Shown in pieces: positions 12,703 to 24,912 of a stretch of DNA of 64,000 nt. Within the stretch, counting starts at the first letter, position 1, and the number at the start of each line of letters is the position of its first letter. Below the pieces are notes generated by a model, which was given only the letters and a program-made list of their open reading frames with translations, was not told the DNA's origin and made no database searches. The stretch spans positions 15,376,001 to 15,440,000 of the forward strand of contig NC_065877.1 of assembly GCF_933775445.1 (NCBI RefSeq), read 5' to 3'. The position numbers were made by a program, and so were the translations under genes. This stretch comes from Argentina anserina (lineage: Eukaryota; Streptophyta; Magnoliopsida; Rosales; Rosaceae).

Positions 12703-13397
12703 CTACAAAATGACAAAACCAGACCTTGGTTCAAGTTTATCTAAATTGGGATTGTAAATTCTAGCTTCTGCATTATAGCTCCAAACATGAAAATGGTGCA
12801 AGCTCGGTTTACTATTATGCCACAATTCAAATGGTGTTTCACTCACTGATTTACTTGGAGCTCTATTGGAAATATAATTTGCAGTTCTCAATGCTTCTCC
12901 CCAAAGTTTCAAGGGTAAACTAAAAGTACACATCATGCTTCTGACCATGCCTAAAAGAGTTCTATGCTTTCTATATGCCACTCCATTTTCTTGGGGATTG
13001 TGAGGTGTGAAATATTGAGCCTTAATGACATGTTCTTGTAAAAATATGACAAATGATCCTTTGTGTTGATCAGTCTCAGTATCCCTTGCCAAAATATTCT
13101 TCTCCCCTATCTGACCTTACACACTTAATTTTCATGTCGAGTTGAAGTTTAGCTTCAAATTTCAAATTCTTAAAAGCCTCTATGGACTAATTTTTCAGAT
13201 AATAACTCAATGTGATAAAAATGTGAAAAATCATCTATAAACGTAATGAGATAGATGTTTCCACAAATAGTCTTAATGTTAAATGGTCCACATATATATG
13301 TATGAATTAGTTCTAAGTGATGTTTAGCTCTGTAAGCACCTTTTTTATTTAAGCCAGTCATTTTTTTTACAACATTCAACACATTCATGCAAATCAA
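12703..13397 (-). pseudogene. copia integrase remnant
   Basis: Two minus-strand frames cover this domain. 13170-13397 has a HLELIHTYICGPF stretch (integrase core start) followed by TFIDDFSHF. 12703-13092 has FTPHNPQENGVAYRKHRTLL, the region with the catalytic Glu, and then LPLKLWGEALRTANYISNR. A break separates the two halves, and the zinc-binding pre-integrase part upstream (13400-13560) is badly degraded. Confidence 0.87.
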
Positions 13398-13840
13398 AGA
13401 AATCCAATTCAGGCAACATCTTTTGCTTAACTAAAATCTTTAATCTATCTTTGGATATATGGTCGAGTCTTTCACACCAGAAACATTATTGTATGAGAAG
13501 CATTTGAATTTGCAGAAGTATTCTTAATTGCATAAACAATTTGGGAATTAAGACTGCATTGTATATGTAAATATCCATTCAAACAAAAGCCGAACCAACA
13601 ACCAATGAATTTTTAATAAACTAAATTTCACTTTTATTAAAAAGAAAAGAATATCCATACTCAATCAATAAATCTCAAAAAACTAAATTCCTCTTCATCG
13701 AGGGTACAAAAAAATTTCAAAAATAAGAAAATTTCATGAACTTAAAACTAGCTAAATGCATCCTATAGCCTTGATAGAAGTCTTCATGCCATTCCAAACT
13801 CGAATGTGACTCTCATCACTCATTGGTTTCCTTCTGTTTG

Positions 13841-14008
13841 TTAAACCATATTAACTATGTGTAAGGGGGAGCCTGAATCAAGCCAAAATGTGTTTGAGTC
13901 AATGTTAATTAGATCAATTTCTAGAAAATAAAGAGACGATAGATTTTCAGTTTCAGCTAAGTTTAGATTTTTACCCTTCTTCAGCATCCTAGTCTTGAAG
14001 TGATCTTT
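13841..14008 (-). pseudogene. copia protease remnant
   Basis: The minus-strand frame contains FWLDSGSPLHIVNM, the copia aspartic-protease active site. DSG replaces the more usual DSGAS/DTGAS context. Its upstream part was displaced by the hAT element ending at 14017. A stop follows soon after the motif. Confidence 0.75.
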
Positions 14009-14016
14009 CTTTTTAT

Positions 14017-15597
14017 TAGGGTTGGGCACATGACGGGACGGGATGGGATGTGCCTCATTCCACGTCTCATGCCACTCTTTTAAAATGTGACGAGATCGGG
14101 ACATGATAAAGGTTGTTGAGAATGCATCCCATTTGGGATTAATCTCAGTTGGGATCGGGACGGGACATGCCTAATCCCACCGTCCCATGACTTTAAAATA
14201 CCTAATTTCTCAATTCTCACATGCAATTATCATTCAACATTTCAAGTATTCAACTATGAATTAACAACATTGAGTCATTGACAAAGAATCCTCTAAAGTC
14301 CAAATAGTCCATCACAATTCCCAAACTTAAACAGTCACAAAACAAACATGAAACATCAATCCTAGAGGAGTAGGAGATGACGTTGTTGAAGAACTCCCAA
14401 GACCAGAAGAATAGGGATTAAGTCGAACCAAACCTGATTTCTTTCTTCTAGCCATCCTTAACCAATTTGCACCAGAAACCCATCATTAGTCAACCTATAT
14501 GCAGTGGAAATGTGGAAGGTTAGAGCTTTCATGAATAGAACTCAAAAACAAAAGCAAAGTACGCAAGTAGGTTAAGAACATGTATCATTACATCTATATC
14601 AGAGAATATGTAATCAATAATCCTCTTGTGTTACTTCATCTGCTATCTATGCCTATCATTCTAATTAGAAATTAAACAAGCATTATACATACTTGGATAC
14701 TTTTAGTCTTTGAAAAGCTTGCATAAACATGTTAGAGGAGATAAGCACAACTAGCAAAACACCCTGCATCATCTATGCTTAACATAAACAATTAAAATCT
14801 CGATAAGAGAACAACTAGAGCCTATTAACAAATAAAATTTGAACAAACAAAATTCTCAATTGCTAGAGCATAATCCAATCAACAAATGAAACTAAACTAA
14901 ATTTAGCAGAGTGTTGAGGAAAGTGAACTGAGTAGAGGTGGAGTGGGAAGAAGGAGGAGAGTTGCCGATTTGAGGATGAGCAAATAATCTGTGACGTTGA
15001 CTTTATAGAATCAAATGTCTCTTGCAGTAGTAATCAAAACAATTTTAGAATCAAAATTTGAAAGTGAATCCACAATTAGAAAGTGCAAACTGAACTTACA
15101 TGAGTCCCGAGATTATGAGCTGGAGATAGAGACCTTAGAAACGGGGGCTAAGAGCCTGAGCCATGACGGAGGCAGTGGGATTACGGGATTCTATCTTTTA
15201 AGAGCTCTAACTAAGATTGGGAGGCGGTGGGAAGAGAGGCTCTGAGAAGAGGAGAATCCAACTAATCGTAGAGAAAGGAAGGACCGACTGATTGAGAGAA
15301 AGAAAGAAGGGAAAGAATTATCAGAGACTTTGAGTCTCTTTTGGGGCTTAAGAAATAACCCTAACAAATTTAAATCAACAATCATGATGAGATATTCAAC
15401 GGTTAAGATTAGAAGTTATTTAATTGCGGGATGAGACGTGACGAAGTGGAATAGAAATTATTCGTCTCACATCCCTTCCCACTCTTATAAAACGGATTGG
15501 GATCGGGACGGGATGAACGTTTTTAGACTTCCGTCTCATCCCATCCCTATGAATTTTAGGACGGAATTGGGATTTCAGCTTTTTATGCCCACCCTTA
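14017..15597. mobile_element. non-autonomous hAT element, 1.58 kb, inserted in the copia element
   Basis: It is bounded by TAGGGTTGGGCA and its inverse TGCCCACCCTTA, with a perfect 8-bp TSD CTTTTTAT (14009-14016 and 15598-15605). Both subterminal regions are rich in GGGACGGGA-type motifs and closely match the ends of the smaller element at 31532-32066. The roughly 1 kb interior has no transposase, only short frames (for example 15015-15245) with no recognisable domain. It sits between the copia gag and protease remnants. Confidence 0.9.
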
Positions 15598-15601
15598 CTT
15601 T

Positions 15602-16317
15602 TTATACCCTACTTCCTACAGAAATAGCATTCAAACTTAAAGCTCTTGCAGACTTAACCGAGTTTGGTTTAAAGTTACCTTTGTTAGCTCCTAACTTCTT
15701 CTTCCACTTGTTCTTGCCTACTGCATTGACAATTGCATCTACAACATTGATCACACTATAGGTTGGATCATCAGACTTGATCCGAGTTTCTTCTTCAATT
15801 GCCACAGTTAGGAGCTGATTAAGCCCTCACTTATCCTTTTGAGCAAAATAACTCGACTTAAGATGATTAAATGTTAGAGGGAGAGATTGCAACATTGTAT
15901 TAACTATATACTCATATGGAAGAAGTCTAGCTCCTTGAGTTTGTTGATCATGTTCTCCATCTTGAGAACATGATCTCTAACACCTCCAACTCCATTATAA
16001 TATAGGGTGTTGAACTCTAGTGATAAAGCATGAAATTCATACATATCCGTTTTCTTAAATTTTTCATCAACATGCTGCAACAGGTCATAAACAAATTCTA
16101 TCTCAGATATGGTTCCCTCATATGGTCTCAGACATGGTAGCTCTAATGATGTGTTGCAGATGTTATTCTTCATATACCAAAGAGCTTCCTCATCAAAAGT
16201 CTCAGGATTTTGTTCTCTAGTCTCTATGTGTTGAGGGACATCAGTGAGCAGACAACCATCAAACTCATGATTCATTGAAAGTGTTGATTTGCTTCCTCCA
16301 TCTTTTATAATTAGCAC
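15602..16317 (-). pseudogene. copia gag remnant
   Basis: The minus-strand frame 15904-16317 resembles the UBN2/retrotransposon gag domain: YEFHALSLEFNTLYYNG, then a stretch predicted to be helical, VLKMENMINKLKELD. A second frame, 15602-15805, is Lys- and Asn-rich (NKWKKKLGANKGNFK) like the basic nucleocapsid part, and ends at the hAT insertion. The frames are out of register with each other. Confidence 0.7.
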
Positions 16318-17593
16318 CAGTCAAAAATTCAATTTGGTACTTGGATACCTAGAGAGCAAACAAAAGAGATTTTGTTTTGTTCGAGTAAAAGGTTTTGTTG
16401 AGTATTTTTTGTGTTTTAATGATTTGTTTCAAGTAAACTAAGCATTCCACACAGAAAAGAAACCACAACAAACAAATGTCAAACACAAACAAAAGCAATT
16501 CTCACTATAAAACTCCCAAAAACTGTATACATGCCTAACTACATTTGAATAACAGTCGATTAAGCATAAATTGAATTTTATGTATCTACTAACCACAATC
16601 ATTAAACCCATGTTTTATAAGAGAATGAGTCATCACCTACCGGTAGAAGAAACACTTCTAATATAACAAAATATGAGTTTGAAAACCATGTAAGCAGCTG
16701 TTATGGTTTTTAAGCAATGCACAAATAACTTCTATATAAGACAAAATATGCAGATTTTAAATTTCAGTAACACAAGTTTCAAGTCTTTTTGTCTTTTGAT
16801 CGTCTGCAAGCATGAAATGATTTTACTAAGGCAATATATCAGCTGATACAAGCAGAAAACCAAGAATTTAGGAATTTCTGCAAAATTTTATCTCAATTCA
16901 AGTTAAATGTAGCTTGACAAAATCCATTCATTTTCCTACAAATTTCATTGTTGTAATATACTTAAAATCATGAGAGACAATTTAATCACAACAATCGTAC
17001 AAAATTCACAGTTCACAAGCAATAGCTCAAGGTTTTACTAAAACATCAAATTTTCACAAATTCATCTTTACACTTTACCTGAGCTATGCTCCAACGCTGT
17101 AGAAAGAGTTGGCGGAAGAAAACATAATTCTAAAATGCAGCAATCAATCAATAAGATTAGATTAAGAACATACAGTAAACAAACAATCCTAAAATTTCAT
17201 CCAGCTATATCACACGTCAACCACAAACCAGTTCTCTTAAGTGTTAGATGGAATCGCATTAGAGTTTTCTAATTGTTCCTAAAATGACCTGAGTTGCAAG
17301 CAAAAGGGGTTCAATCCCATCAAATTCATGAACGAATTCGGCGTCTTCCTCCCAGCTTCAACCAAACCCAAGATATTGCTGTTATAAACAACGACTATCT
17401 ATTTAAATCCCTTTCGGGGTTTATGGATCGGGTCGAATCTGGGTAACGCACTCATAGGCCCAGTATTTTTTTGAAGGCTTTATAATTCGGGTTGACTCGA
17501 CTTTGTTCTTGAGTTTTTAGTTTTTCTGCAGATTTTTATAATTTCAATCGTTGATTATTTTTTGAAAACGATTTGCATATATGAATCGATAAA
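16318..17593 (-). other. copia 5' untranslated/leader region
   Basis: AT-rich DNA between the gag remnant and the primer-binding site. No coding frame is recognised. It is considered part of the copia element because both LTRs bracket it. Confidence 0.55.
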
Positions 17594-17608
17594 CATAGCT
17601 CGATGCCA
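17594..17608 (-). other. degraded copia primer-binding site
   Basis: Immediately inside the 5' LTR, the minus strand reads TGGCATCGAGCTATG. This is close to the TGGTATCAGAGC sequence complementary to initiator tRNA-Met that primes many plant copia elements. One substitution and a missing base fit an old, dead copy. Confidence 0.7.
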
Positions 17609-17610
17609 AA

Positions 17611-18154
17611 TGAAGAATTTAATTGTATTTATTCAACATATGCAAACATATAATAATCAACAAAGTCCTTGAACAAGGTTTAGAATACTACTTGCACCAT
17701 TTACAGAAATTGCCATTGCTTGAAGCTTTGATCTTCTGCTCTCACATACGTTTACAACCTCAATGAGATAGGTGATTGTTTCATAGTTGTACAGAGACGC
17801 ATGGACCAATGCTCATGTATATATAGTGATTCAATTAGTGCATTACCCATCAAAGAGTCCTAATTGAATCACAATTTGTTTCCTTATTGAACATGAGAAT
17901 CATATCATATATTATGTATATATAGTGATTCAATTAGTGCATTACCCATCAAAGAGTCCTAATTGAATCACAATTTGTTTCCTTATTGAACATGCGAATC
18001 ATATTATATATCTAGTTAGATTTTTAGTAAATATCTCGTTTATATGATTATAAGATATTGCTGAATATACATTCATCATTCAACTTCAATTGCTTTGATA
18101 TTATTTGATCAATTGCTTAATCCTCAAGTCATATAAGTCCAAATAATTCTTTCA
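17611..18154 (-). repeat. 5' LTR of the copia element, with an internal 99-bp duplication
   Basis: It matches 7116-7573 throughout. A 99-bp segment starting ATGTATATATAGTGATTC is repeated in tandem (17815-17913 and 17914-18011) only in this copy, which explains its greater length. On the minus strand it begins TGAAAGAATT and ends CTTCA. Confidence 0.87.
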
Positions 18155-18159
18155 CTGCT

Positions 18160-19856
18160 CTGAAAGTAGATCCCATTTCCAGAGCACTTCTTCGTAGGAA
18201 TGTTTGAAACTACGTGACACATAGGATCAACAAATACTCTTCTGATATGATATCAAAGATGAACTTAACTGAAAAAAAAAAAAAAGAGAGTTTCAAGTCA
18301 GGGTAGGACATGAACATTTACTGTTCATTGGATCACTAACCATATTAGATTCCTCAAACTATGAAGATTTGCGACCTTCCTCCCTGGGAATGTTAGGTTG
18401 ATCGATCAAGATTTGCTGCATTGAACCCAAATCACTGGTACTGATAAAGTTGATGAATTACGAAAAGAATGTGATAGACATGATATAATGTGTATTATGT
18501 GCATAAACGTTGAAGTTGAATCTCAAAAGGAGGAAACCTAAAAGAAGAGAAAGAAAAGATTCTACAGCCATTCTACATCCTTTTAGGGATTATGCCTCTT
18601 CCATAATTTAAACAAGAACTATAAATAGAACCAAAGTCCAATATGATACTGGGAAAGGGGAACTCTCAAAAACCAAAACAGAAGGCATGGTCTTGCAAAG
18701 ATGAGGAGGATCTCTACATCAATAGCAGTAGGTATTGGTCTTGCTGTCATCTCAATGAATGGCCATATGCTATATATGTTGGAGAACATGTTCCAATTAT
18801 TGATCTTTGGTGTCCCCTCAAATTTGATAGGATCAAGTTCCTAACAAAATTATAAAGATAACAAAAGCAATACTAGATAATAATGATCTAGTAAAGACAT
18901 GATACTGAAGTTTCTTTGAACCCTCTGATTAGTCATCAGAAATAATCCTTGTAATAACTACTAAGGTCTGGTAAAAAAACCGACCTTGTAGGGACTTCAA
19001 AGTTCCATATGGAAGCGAAAGAATATCAAGAAATAGTGAGGTTCTTATCTGCTAATAAAACTGAAATTTGTCTGGGTCTGTCTTGTGGTTTCATTGCCTC
19101 CCCATCTATTTGTGAAAAACATTACTGAGTGAGAAAGTGGCCCAAGTTTTCCAAGCAACACTGAACACTCAAATATGAGACAGAGCACTGCCTGCTTCAC
19201 CTCTCTTCCAGGGGTTGAACTCCTCTGGAAGCTCCTCATTCATAATTGACTTCAAATAAATACTACAAATGCCAATATACCACTTCCTCTGTGGAAATCC
19301 ACACTATTGCAGCTTTTGTTAAGTCTATTTTTCAAGCAAGATACTCACTCCATCATTTTCTCTCTTCTATGGAAAGATTACTGGGCTATATCTTCTTTGT
19401 CCAAGGTTTGACAGAACAAAGCTGACATTGCTAAACCTCAACAAGTCAACAGGGAACTCATTAGATGCCTTAATTTACTAAGTTGTTCAAAACGGTCTTA
19501 ATACCACCTTCTACATTGTATATCAAAGAGACAGTGTTATTCGCAACAATGCATCAGTAGAAGAATTATTGGGACATTATGGTTGATCCAATATGCTGGA
19601 GAATTTAAGACTAACACAGCTGACTTAAAATGTTGGGAGGAAATCTAGCCATACTGTATGAGCCCACCTTTCAATTATGCTACGGATTTTACTTTGATGA
19701 ACAATAATGAAAGACTGACATAAAATAGAGAAATTACTTACTCATAGCAATGCATGTCTTGAAGAAGCATAAGCCGCTCTAAGCAAGAGCGGGTTTATTC
19801 CAACTTGCAGAAGGCGCAGCTGCAGTTGTATTATTCCACCCTCTATCATGTGCCTA
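18160..19856. other. intergenic stretch, no gene supported
   Basis: It contains a 14-base poly-A run near 18270 and several short open frames (for example 18643-18855 plus and 19045-19239 minus), none with a recognisable domain or splice pattern. Confidence 0.45.
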
Positions 19857-22854
19857 CCATCACGATGAAACCTCCCAAGAGACATTACAATGCAGTGAAA
19901 CTCTTCCATGAATTATAAACATATGATAAACTAGGCATGGCATGCTTTTCTTTCATTAAGTGAGCTGATAAAAAAAATTAACACTATCTATTAGAGTACA
20001 TAAATTGTAAATAAGCACTAATTTATTATTGACCATAGTTGAATTAAGTAAAAGTAGCGAATGAGAAAAACCAAGCACAGAACACTGCATTTTTCATGGT
20101 GAGCAAGAGTTTTTGCAAAGCCTCCATCTGCTTCACCAACAATGCCTCTTGAATCTTAACAACTTACATTCAAGCCACCATAGATTTTGGAATCCTGAAG
20201 AACCTGATTAACCTACCAGAACCATAAATCGTAATTAATTAATAAAGAATCTACAAAGAAAAGCATTGGTGGGTGTATAAAATAAATGGAGAAAAACTTC
20301 GAGACCTGCAACTCTGGATGATGAGAAACGCCTCCTTCTGAACTGTGAAACTAGAAGAGCTTGAAGCTCGTCCAACAATCCATCTTGTCCCTCACCTTTC
20401 TAAAACCTATGCTGGTATTTCTTCACCATTACGTCCAACACATCAGCTAACCCAACCACCGTGGCACAGGTATAAGTGTATAAGTGTAACACACAAACTT
20501 GGTCTTTTCAGACTAGATAGATGTGGCAGTTCTCACATATAGCTATATATGTCCTATAGTTCGATAAGTGAATAAATTCCTTAATCTGGATATCAAATAA
20601 TGACATTCACTCCGAGGTTCTAACACTACTCAAGATGTTTTAAAATTCGAATGAAGTGAAAATTCAGAACTATCAAACAGAAGATGAATAATATAAGATC
20701 ACTACAGAATTATCATGATAATACCTAGTTGTCATGATTTAACTTCCACTTTAGGTTAGCATAGACATATTTACTGTATATATAAACATCAAAGCCACAG
20801 CACAGTAAATTCTACAGATAAAAAGTACGTTCTAAATTCTAATTACAAGGTAGACAGATTGACAGTAATGCCTGCTTTTCATAGTTCAACTCCGTAATTA
20901 GATTAGCATTGCCCAATTTACTGTATATTGCATAACAAAGCCACTATCAATCAGCACAATACATAGAGTGGAATTCAATGCAAAATACACTGTCGAACAT
21001 CAACCATCAACGCTGGCACTATCATAGAAGTACAAACAAATTGATAAAGGATAGCCGAATTGGTTATGCACCAACACCTTACAAGACATAATTCATACCA
21101 TGAAAAATAATATTCAGTGGTATGGCAGGAACACAATGTGAAGATGCTAGTTTGAGTGCATACGCGTGTTCCCATTAGGAAATATCACTTCTCATTATCC
21201 CAAGGTTTGGATCATCGAATAAGCTGAAGCAAGTGTATCTGGTCTGTCTCCATGGTAGATTTCATTACTTTGTACCATGATCAGACATACTTTCTCTATA
21301 CTCAGGACAGTGAGACACTGACATGTGAATATGATAAGCAAAATCTGGCTCACGAAAAAATGATACCCAACAAACCCAAATCAAACCAACACTTGTTCAC
21401 AACAGTTCAAACTAGTAAGAAACATATGAATGAGTTCTTGAAATCATAGACTGCAGAAAACCGAATTCAATACAAGCCTAGAGATACCAGATTAACAGTG
21501 TGGATGACCATTTCATCAAACACATTACACATCAAGGTTTCATATGCATTAAACAAACACAAAGATCAAAGTTAAGTTGATCTTGACATGAGATAACCAA
21601 ACCAATTCTAAAGTTCTTCACTGTTTGCATTGCTTTTTCATGTTAAGTAGGATTGTCTGATTATTGAGTTTATAATTGTATACTGCATGAAAGCATGACA
21701 TTTTCCAACCGTAGAAACTGAGAAACCAACAAAAAGTACCATAGAATACAAAGCAGTTAATTAAAGAAATATAACAGTGGCCATAACATGCAAGGACTAT
21801 GAATTAGCAAGAAACAGAAACAACTGGACGGAATTAACCAACACAGGGGAAACGAATTTGCAAATAATCTGTATATCTCATTAAATGTTTGGACCAAAAG
21901 TCATATACATGAAGTATTTTACATTGTGATAATAAATAAACAAAAAGCTTATCCCATTCTAAATTTCTAAGAAAGTTAATGATAATGCTCAAAGAATACT
22001 TCTGACATTGCCTAATGCCCATACATCTGTTGGATCTGCATGACTAGTTCCCGCTGCTCCGGTGCCAATGAAGCCACCGTTTCAGGAGGTAGGCTCAGAA
22101 CTTGTTGCATCAAAGCAGGGTCCACTTCCGCCGGAGGAAGAGTCTGAGGCTCACACATTTGCGCCGGTTCTGATTTAAGAACTTGCAGCTGCGCCTGTTG
22201 ACCCATATTCGACAGAGGCATTGGCGCCGAGACATGAACTGGTTCCGGCTTTGGAACCACAAGCTGCTGTTGGGGGTTGCCATTATTGAATGCAGGCATT
22301 GGCCTCATGTTAGCCTTCTCCATCATCTGCGGTGAGACCATTCCGAGCATTATCTGTGCCTGAAACAGAGCCCTGTTAAGCTGCGGCATTGCGAGCAACA
22401 TGTCATGAGCCATGTCCTTATTCCCAACAGCAATTCCCTTCATCTCCGAAACCATCTGCGCCAACTGATTCCTCGACATTTTCGACAGATAGACAGTCAA
22501 AGAATCATTACCCAAACCCTGCGTAGAACCACCTAAAGCACCCGCCACGGCGGCGGCGGCATCCGCAGCCACTTGGAGACCAATCGGCTGATGATTGGGT
22601 TTCTCATTAGCAGCGAAGTTGACATTCAGACGCCGGCCGTTGAGCTCGCAATTCCGAAGATTCCGCAGAGCGCTAAACGCGGTGGCTTCGTCCCTGAACT
22701 CACAAAACCCGAAACCCTTGGGCTTCCCGGTGTCTTTGTCTGTGACGATTTTGAAACTCACAACAGGGCCGACCTCCTCGCAGAGAGCCCTCACCTGTTC
22801 CTCGGTGGCGTTGTAAGCTATGTTCCCGACGAAGATGCGGCGAGAAGAAGCCAT
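19857..22854 (-). repeat. left arm of an inverted segmental duplication
   Basis: Read on the minus strand, this block lines up with 57908-61783 on the plus strand. The CstF64-like coding region leads, followed by the 3' UTR and more diverged downstream DNA. Landmarks are TTAATGCATATGAAACC (near 59450 on the right), a GTTGGGTATTATTTTTT-like run, a GACAGTGGCTTTG-like segment, GATGGTGAAGAAATAC, GGTTCTTCAGGATT and TAATGTCTCTTGGGAGG. Order and orientation are kept. The left copy lacks the plastid/U6 insertion found on the right. Confidence 0.85.
22012..22854 (-). CDS. CstF64-like mRNA 3'-end processing protein (copy 1), intronless
   Basis: This 280-residue protein resembles the 64-kDa cleavage stimulation factor subunit, which binds U/GU-rich RNA downstream of poly(A) sites in the nucleus. 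An N-terminal RRM (about 5-83) has RNP2 IFVGNI (7-12) and RNP1 KGFGFCEF (46-53). A hinge-type helical region (about 117-180) would bind CstF77/symplekin in the family. A Pro/Gln-rich linker leads to a C-terminal three-helix domain (about 245-278, PALMQQVLSLPPETVASL). Plant CstF64 proteins are usually well over 400 residues, so the linker is short. I start at MASS because copy 2 has the same start; six in-frame upstream codons are not shared. The single exon suggests retrocopy origin (inference). It differs from copy 2 only at the penultimate residue (Gly here, Arg there). Confidence 0.9.
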   Translation of the reverse strand: MASSRRIFVGNIAYNATEEQVRALCEEVGPVVSFKIVTDKDTGKPKGFGFCEFRDEATAFSALRNLRNCELNGRRLNVNFAANEKPNHQPIGLQVAADAAAAVAGALGGSTQGLGNDSLTVYLSKMSRNQLAQMVSEMKGIAVGNKDMAHDMLLAMPQLNRALFQAQIMLGMVSPQMMEKANMRPMPAFNNGNPQQQLVVPKPEPVHVSAPMPLSNMGQQAQLQVLKSEPAQMCEPQTLPPAEVDPALMQQVLSLPPETVASLAPEQRELVMQIQQMYGH

Positions 22855-23040
22855 TTGAGTGAAGCAAAACAAGAACTAGCGAGAGGGTGAGAGCTGGAAT
22901 ATTTTCCCAAATGGGAGCGACCTGGGTGGTTTTATTGGGAAGGAAGGTGGTCAGGAATCCCAATTCTAAACGGATTGGGATAAGCTTAACGCGTTTTCTT
23001 AACGCAGTTCACGAGGGAATGACATATTTGCCCCAACAAA
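22855..23040 (-). promoter_or_regulatory. upstream region of CstF64-like copy 1
   Basis: The minus-strand sequence directly upstream of the ATG contains a weak AATAAAAC TATA-like element near 22925-22935 and a TC-rich presumptive leader (CTCTCACCCTCTCG). It shows no resemblance to the upstream region of copy 2, which has a clear TATA box. Confidence 0.4.
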
Positions 23041-23754
23041 AAAATAGGGTTGGGTTATTAAAATTGGAATTTTGATAATTAAGGACATCCAAAAACTAAA
23101 ATATTAATTAAGGTCTCTAGTTTGAATTTATGATAAATAAGGCATATGCAAAATTTGTAACTTTTAAATTTCAAGTTATTACGAGTGTGCTACTATAATT
23201 CTAAATTACTCATTCTTTCACTCTTAGCCCCCTCTCTCTCTATTCCATTTCTCTCACTTTCCCTCTCTCTTTCTCTCTGTAACTGCAACAAATACACACA
23301 GATATATATCTGTAACCCGAGACAAACCTCTAGCGTCCAGATCGGATTTGCCGACGAAGTTTCTCTCTCTCTCCCTCGTCTGCTGTCGTGCATATCTCGC
23401 GTTCTACATGTTAGATAGACTTGAATCTTTGGGTAAAAAAATCTTGAATCTTCATCTTCGTTTGAATCTCTATACCAGATATATTGATTTTTCTTCTTCA
23501 TTTGAATATGAACCTATCTTCATGTCATGGATGCAGATCTCTATGTTTGATATTGTAGTTAGGCTTGTGAGAGATTGTTGCATGAAATTGTGATTAAACT
23601 CGGTTATGATTAGTCTGTGCTAGTGTTGATATGATAGTACTTGTAGTACGAGTTCGATTCTGCTGTGAGTATGATTAATGAATGGGCAATGCTATATAGT
23701 CTCCTCTGCATTGAACATTTGCAATTCTTGGGGATTTTGTTCAAGTAACTGGTT
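23041..23754. other. AT-rich stretch with a CT-rich tract, no gene seen
   Basis: A CTCTCT-rich tract occupies about 23225-23280. Frames crossing it on both strands (23185-23418 plus, 23193-23501 minus) are low complexity. The segment could be the end region of the repeat-rich element to the right, as similar TC-rich DNA recurs inverted near 25990-26020, but boundaries were not found. Confidence 0.35.
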
Positions 23755-24318
23755 GTTCATACAATCATACACGTAACTATGCAAGTTACTGTTTGTTCAC
23801 ACACGTAACTATGTAAGTAACTATTTCAGTAACTGAAATTATGTGCTATACAGTCTTGATTTGATTTCATGATTGTTCATAACTGTATATGTAACTGTGT
23901 CGGGAACTGTGATATAACTATAGCCACATACTGTATTGTAACTCTCTATGTGACTGTATTAGTAATTATTTGATAACCGTGTTAGCAACTTTGTTAGTAT
24001 TGAGTAGCTATATTAACATTTTGTAAGTGTCTAAGTAACTATATTGGTAGCTATTTTGATAACTATAGTAGTAACTATATTGAAATTGAGTAACTTCTTA
24101 GTAACTATATTAGTGATTCTGTTGGAATTGGTAACTATATTAGTAACTCTGTTAGAATTGTGTAACTGTCTTAGTAACTATATTAGTAACTCTCTTGGAA
24201 TCAAGTAACCATCGTAGTAACTGTTGATAACTTTTGGTATTGTCAGGATAAAACAGAGACATGATAATGGAGGCCGATGATGGGGTGAATGTATAATAAG
24301 TATGTTTGTGTATGTGTG

Positions 24319-24349
<31 letters not shown>

Positions 24350-24570
24350 TAACATTGTGTAAGTGTCTAGGTAACTATATTGGTAGCTGTTTTGGTACTA
24401 TATTAGTAACTATTGAAATAGAGTAATTTCTTGGTAACTATATTAGTAACTCTGTTGGAATCGAGTAACTGTCTTGATAACTATATTACTAACTCTTTTA
24501 GAATTGCGTAACTGTATTGGTAACTATATTAGTAACTCTCTTAGAATCGAGTAACCGTCATGGTAACTAT
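23755..24570 (+). repeat. GTAACT repeat array
   Basis: Dozens of imperfect copies of a short unit around GTAACTATATTAGTAACT are arranged head to tail. A higher-order unit of roughly 50-65 bases includes a GTTGGAATCGAGTAACTG variant. Scattered copies continue at about 24780-25260 and 25590-25680, some inverted. A TG/TA microsatellite interrupts the array at 24303-24350. No protein is implied. Confidence 0.9.
24303..24350. repeat. TG/TA microsatellite
   Basis: An alternating purine-pyrimidine tract runs from GTGTATGTGTGTG into ATATATATATAT. It lies within the GTAACT array. Confidence 0.9.
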
Positions 24571-24858
24571 GTTGTAACTTCTATTATGTATATGATTATA
24601 TGGTTGACCATGATATTATCTAGTTACATATCTAGCTATATAGGATCTTTTTGTGAAAAAAAAAATGATTTGTCCTTTCTTTTCTTATTGGTAACTATGG
24701 ATATTGTTTTTTCACAGGTACGATGTTGAGAGACACAAAATAGAGGAAATGCAACAATTTCACAGTGATTTCCATAAAATGGTCTATACTTGGAGTACTG
24801 AGATTTTGGCCGTTACCCAACATTTACATGTATATGTTGTTACATTTAAATATAACCG

Positions 24859-24912
24859 TCATGGTAACTATATTGACATTAAGTAATCTAGTTACTTAAC
24901 GTCAATATAGTT
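24859..24912. repeat. short foldback within the GTAACT family
   Basis: Two arms of about 24 bases, GGTAACTATATTGAC and its inverse GTCAATATAGTTACC with their inner extensions, are separated by only a few bases and pair with one mismatch. A direct repeat TTACATGTATATGTTGTTAC occurs on either side (about 24824 and 24923). Confidence 0.8.

Larger units (their letters stand above)
7116..18154 (-). mobile_element. degenerate Ty1/copia LTR retrotransposon with two nested insertions
   Basis: Two related LTRs (7116-7573 and 17611-18154) bracket minus-strand gag, protease, integrase, reverse-transcriptase and RNase H remnants in copia order. A degraded tRNA-Met-type primer-binding site adjoins the 5' LTR. 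The flanks TTGCT (7111-7115) and CTGCT (18155-18159) may be an aged TSD. The frames carry many stops and shifts and the LTRs differ by many substitutions and indels, so the insertion is old and dead. It was later hit by a solo LTR (9456-12015) and a hAT element (14017-15597). Without these the element is about 6.9 kb. Confidence 0.9.

Noticed and set aside
19742..19909. 55-residue minus-strand frame with a plausible amino-acid composition
   Set aside because: The matching region of the right arm (near 61730-61783) has a broken frame, so coding conservation is not supported.
22855..22872. Six-codon upstream extension of CstF64-like copy 1
   Set aside because: The extension is not present in copy 2, and MASSRR is the shared start directly before the RRM.
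22573..22890. Open frame antisense to CstF64-like copy 1 (mirror frame at 57860-58189)
   Set aside because: It is a shadow of the GC-rich coding region; the same mirror frame appears in both copies because the copies are identical.
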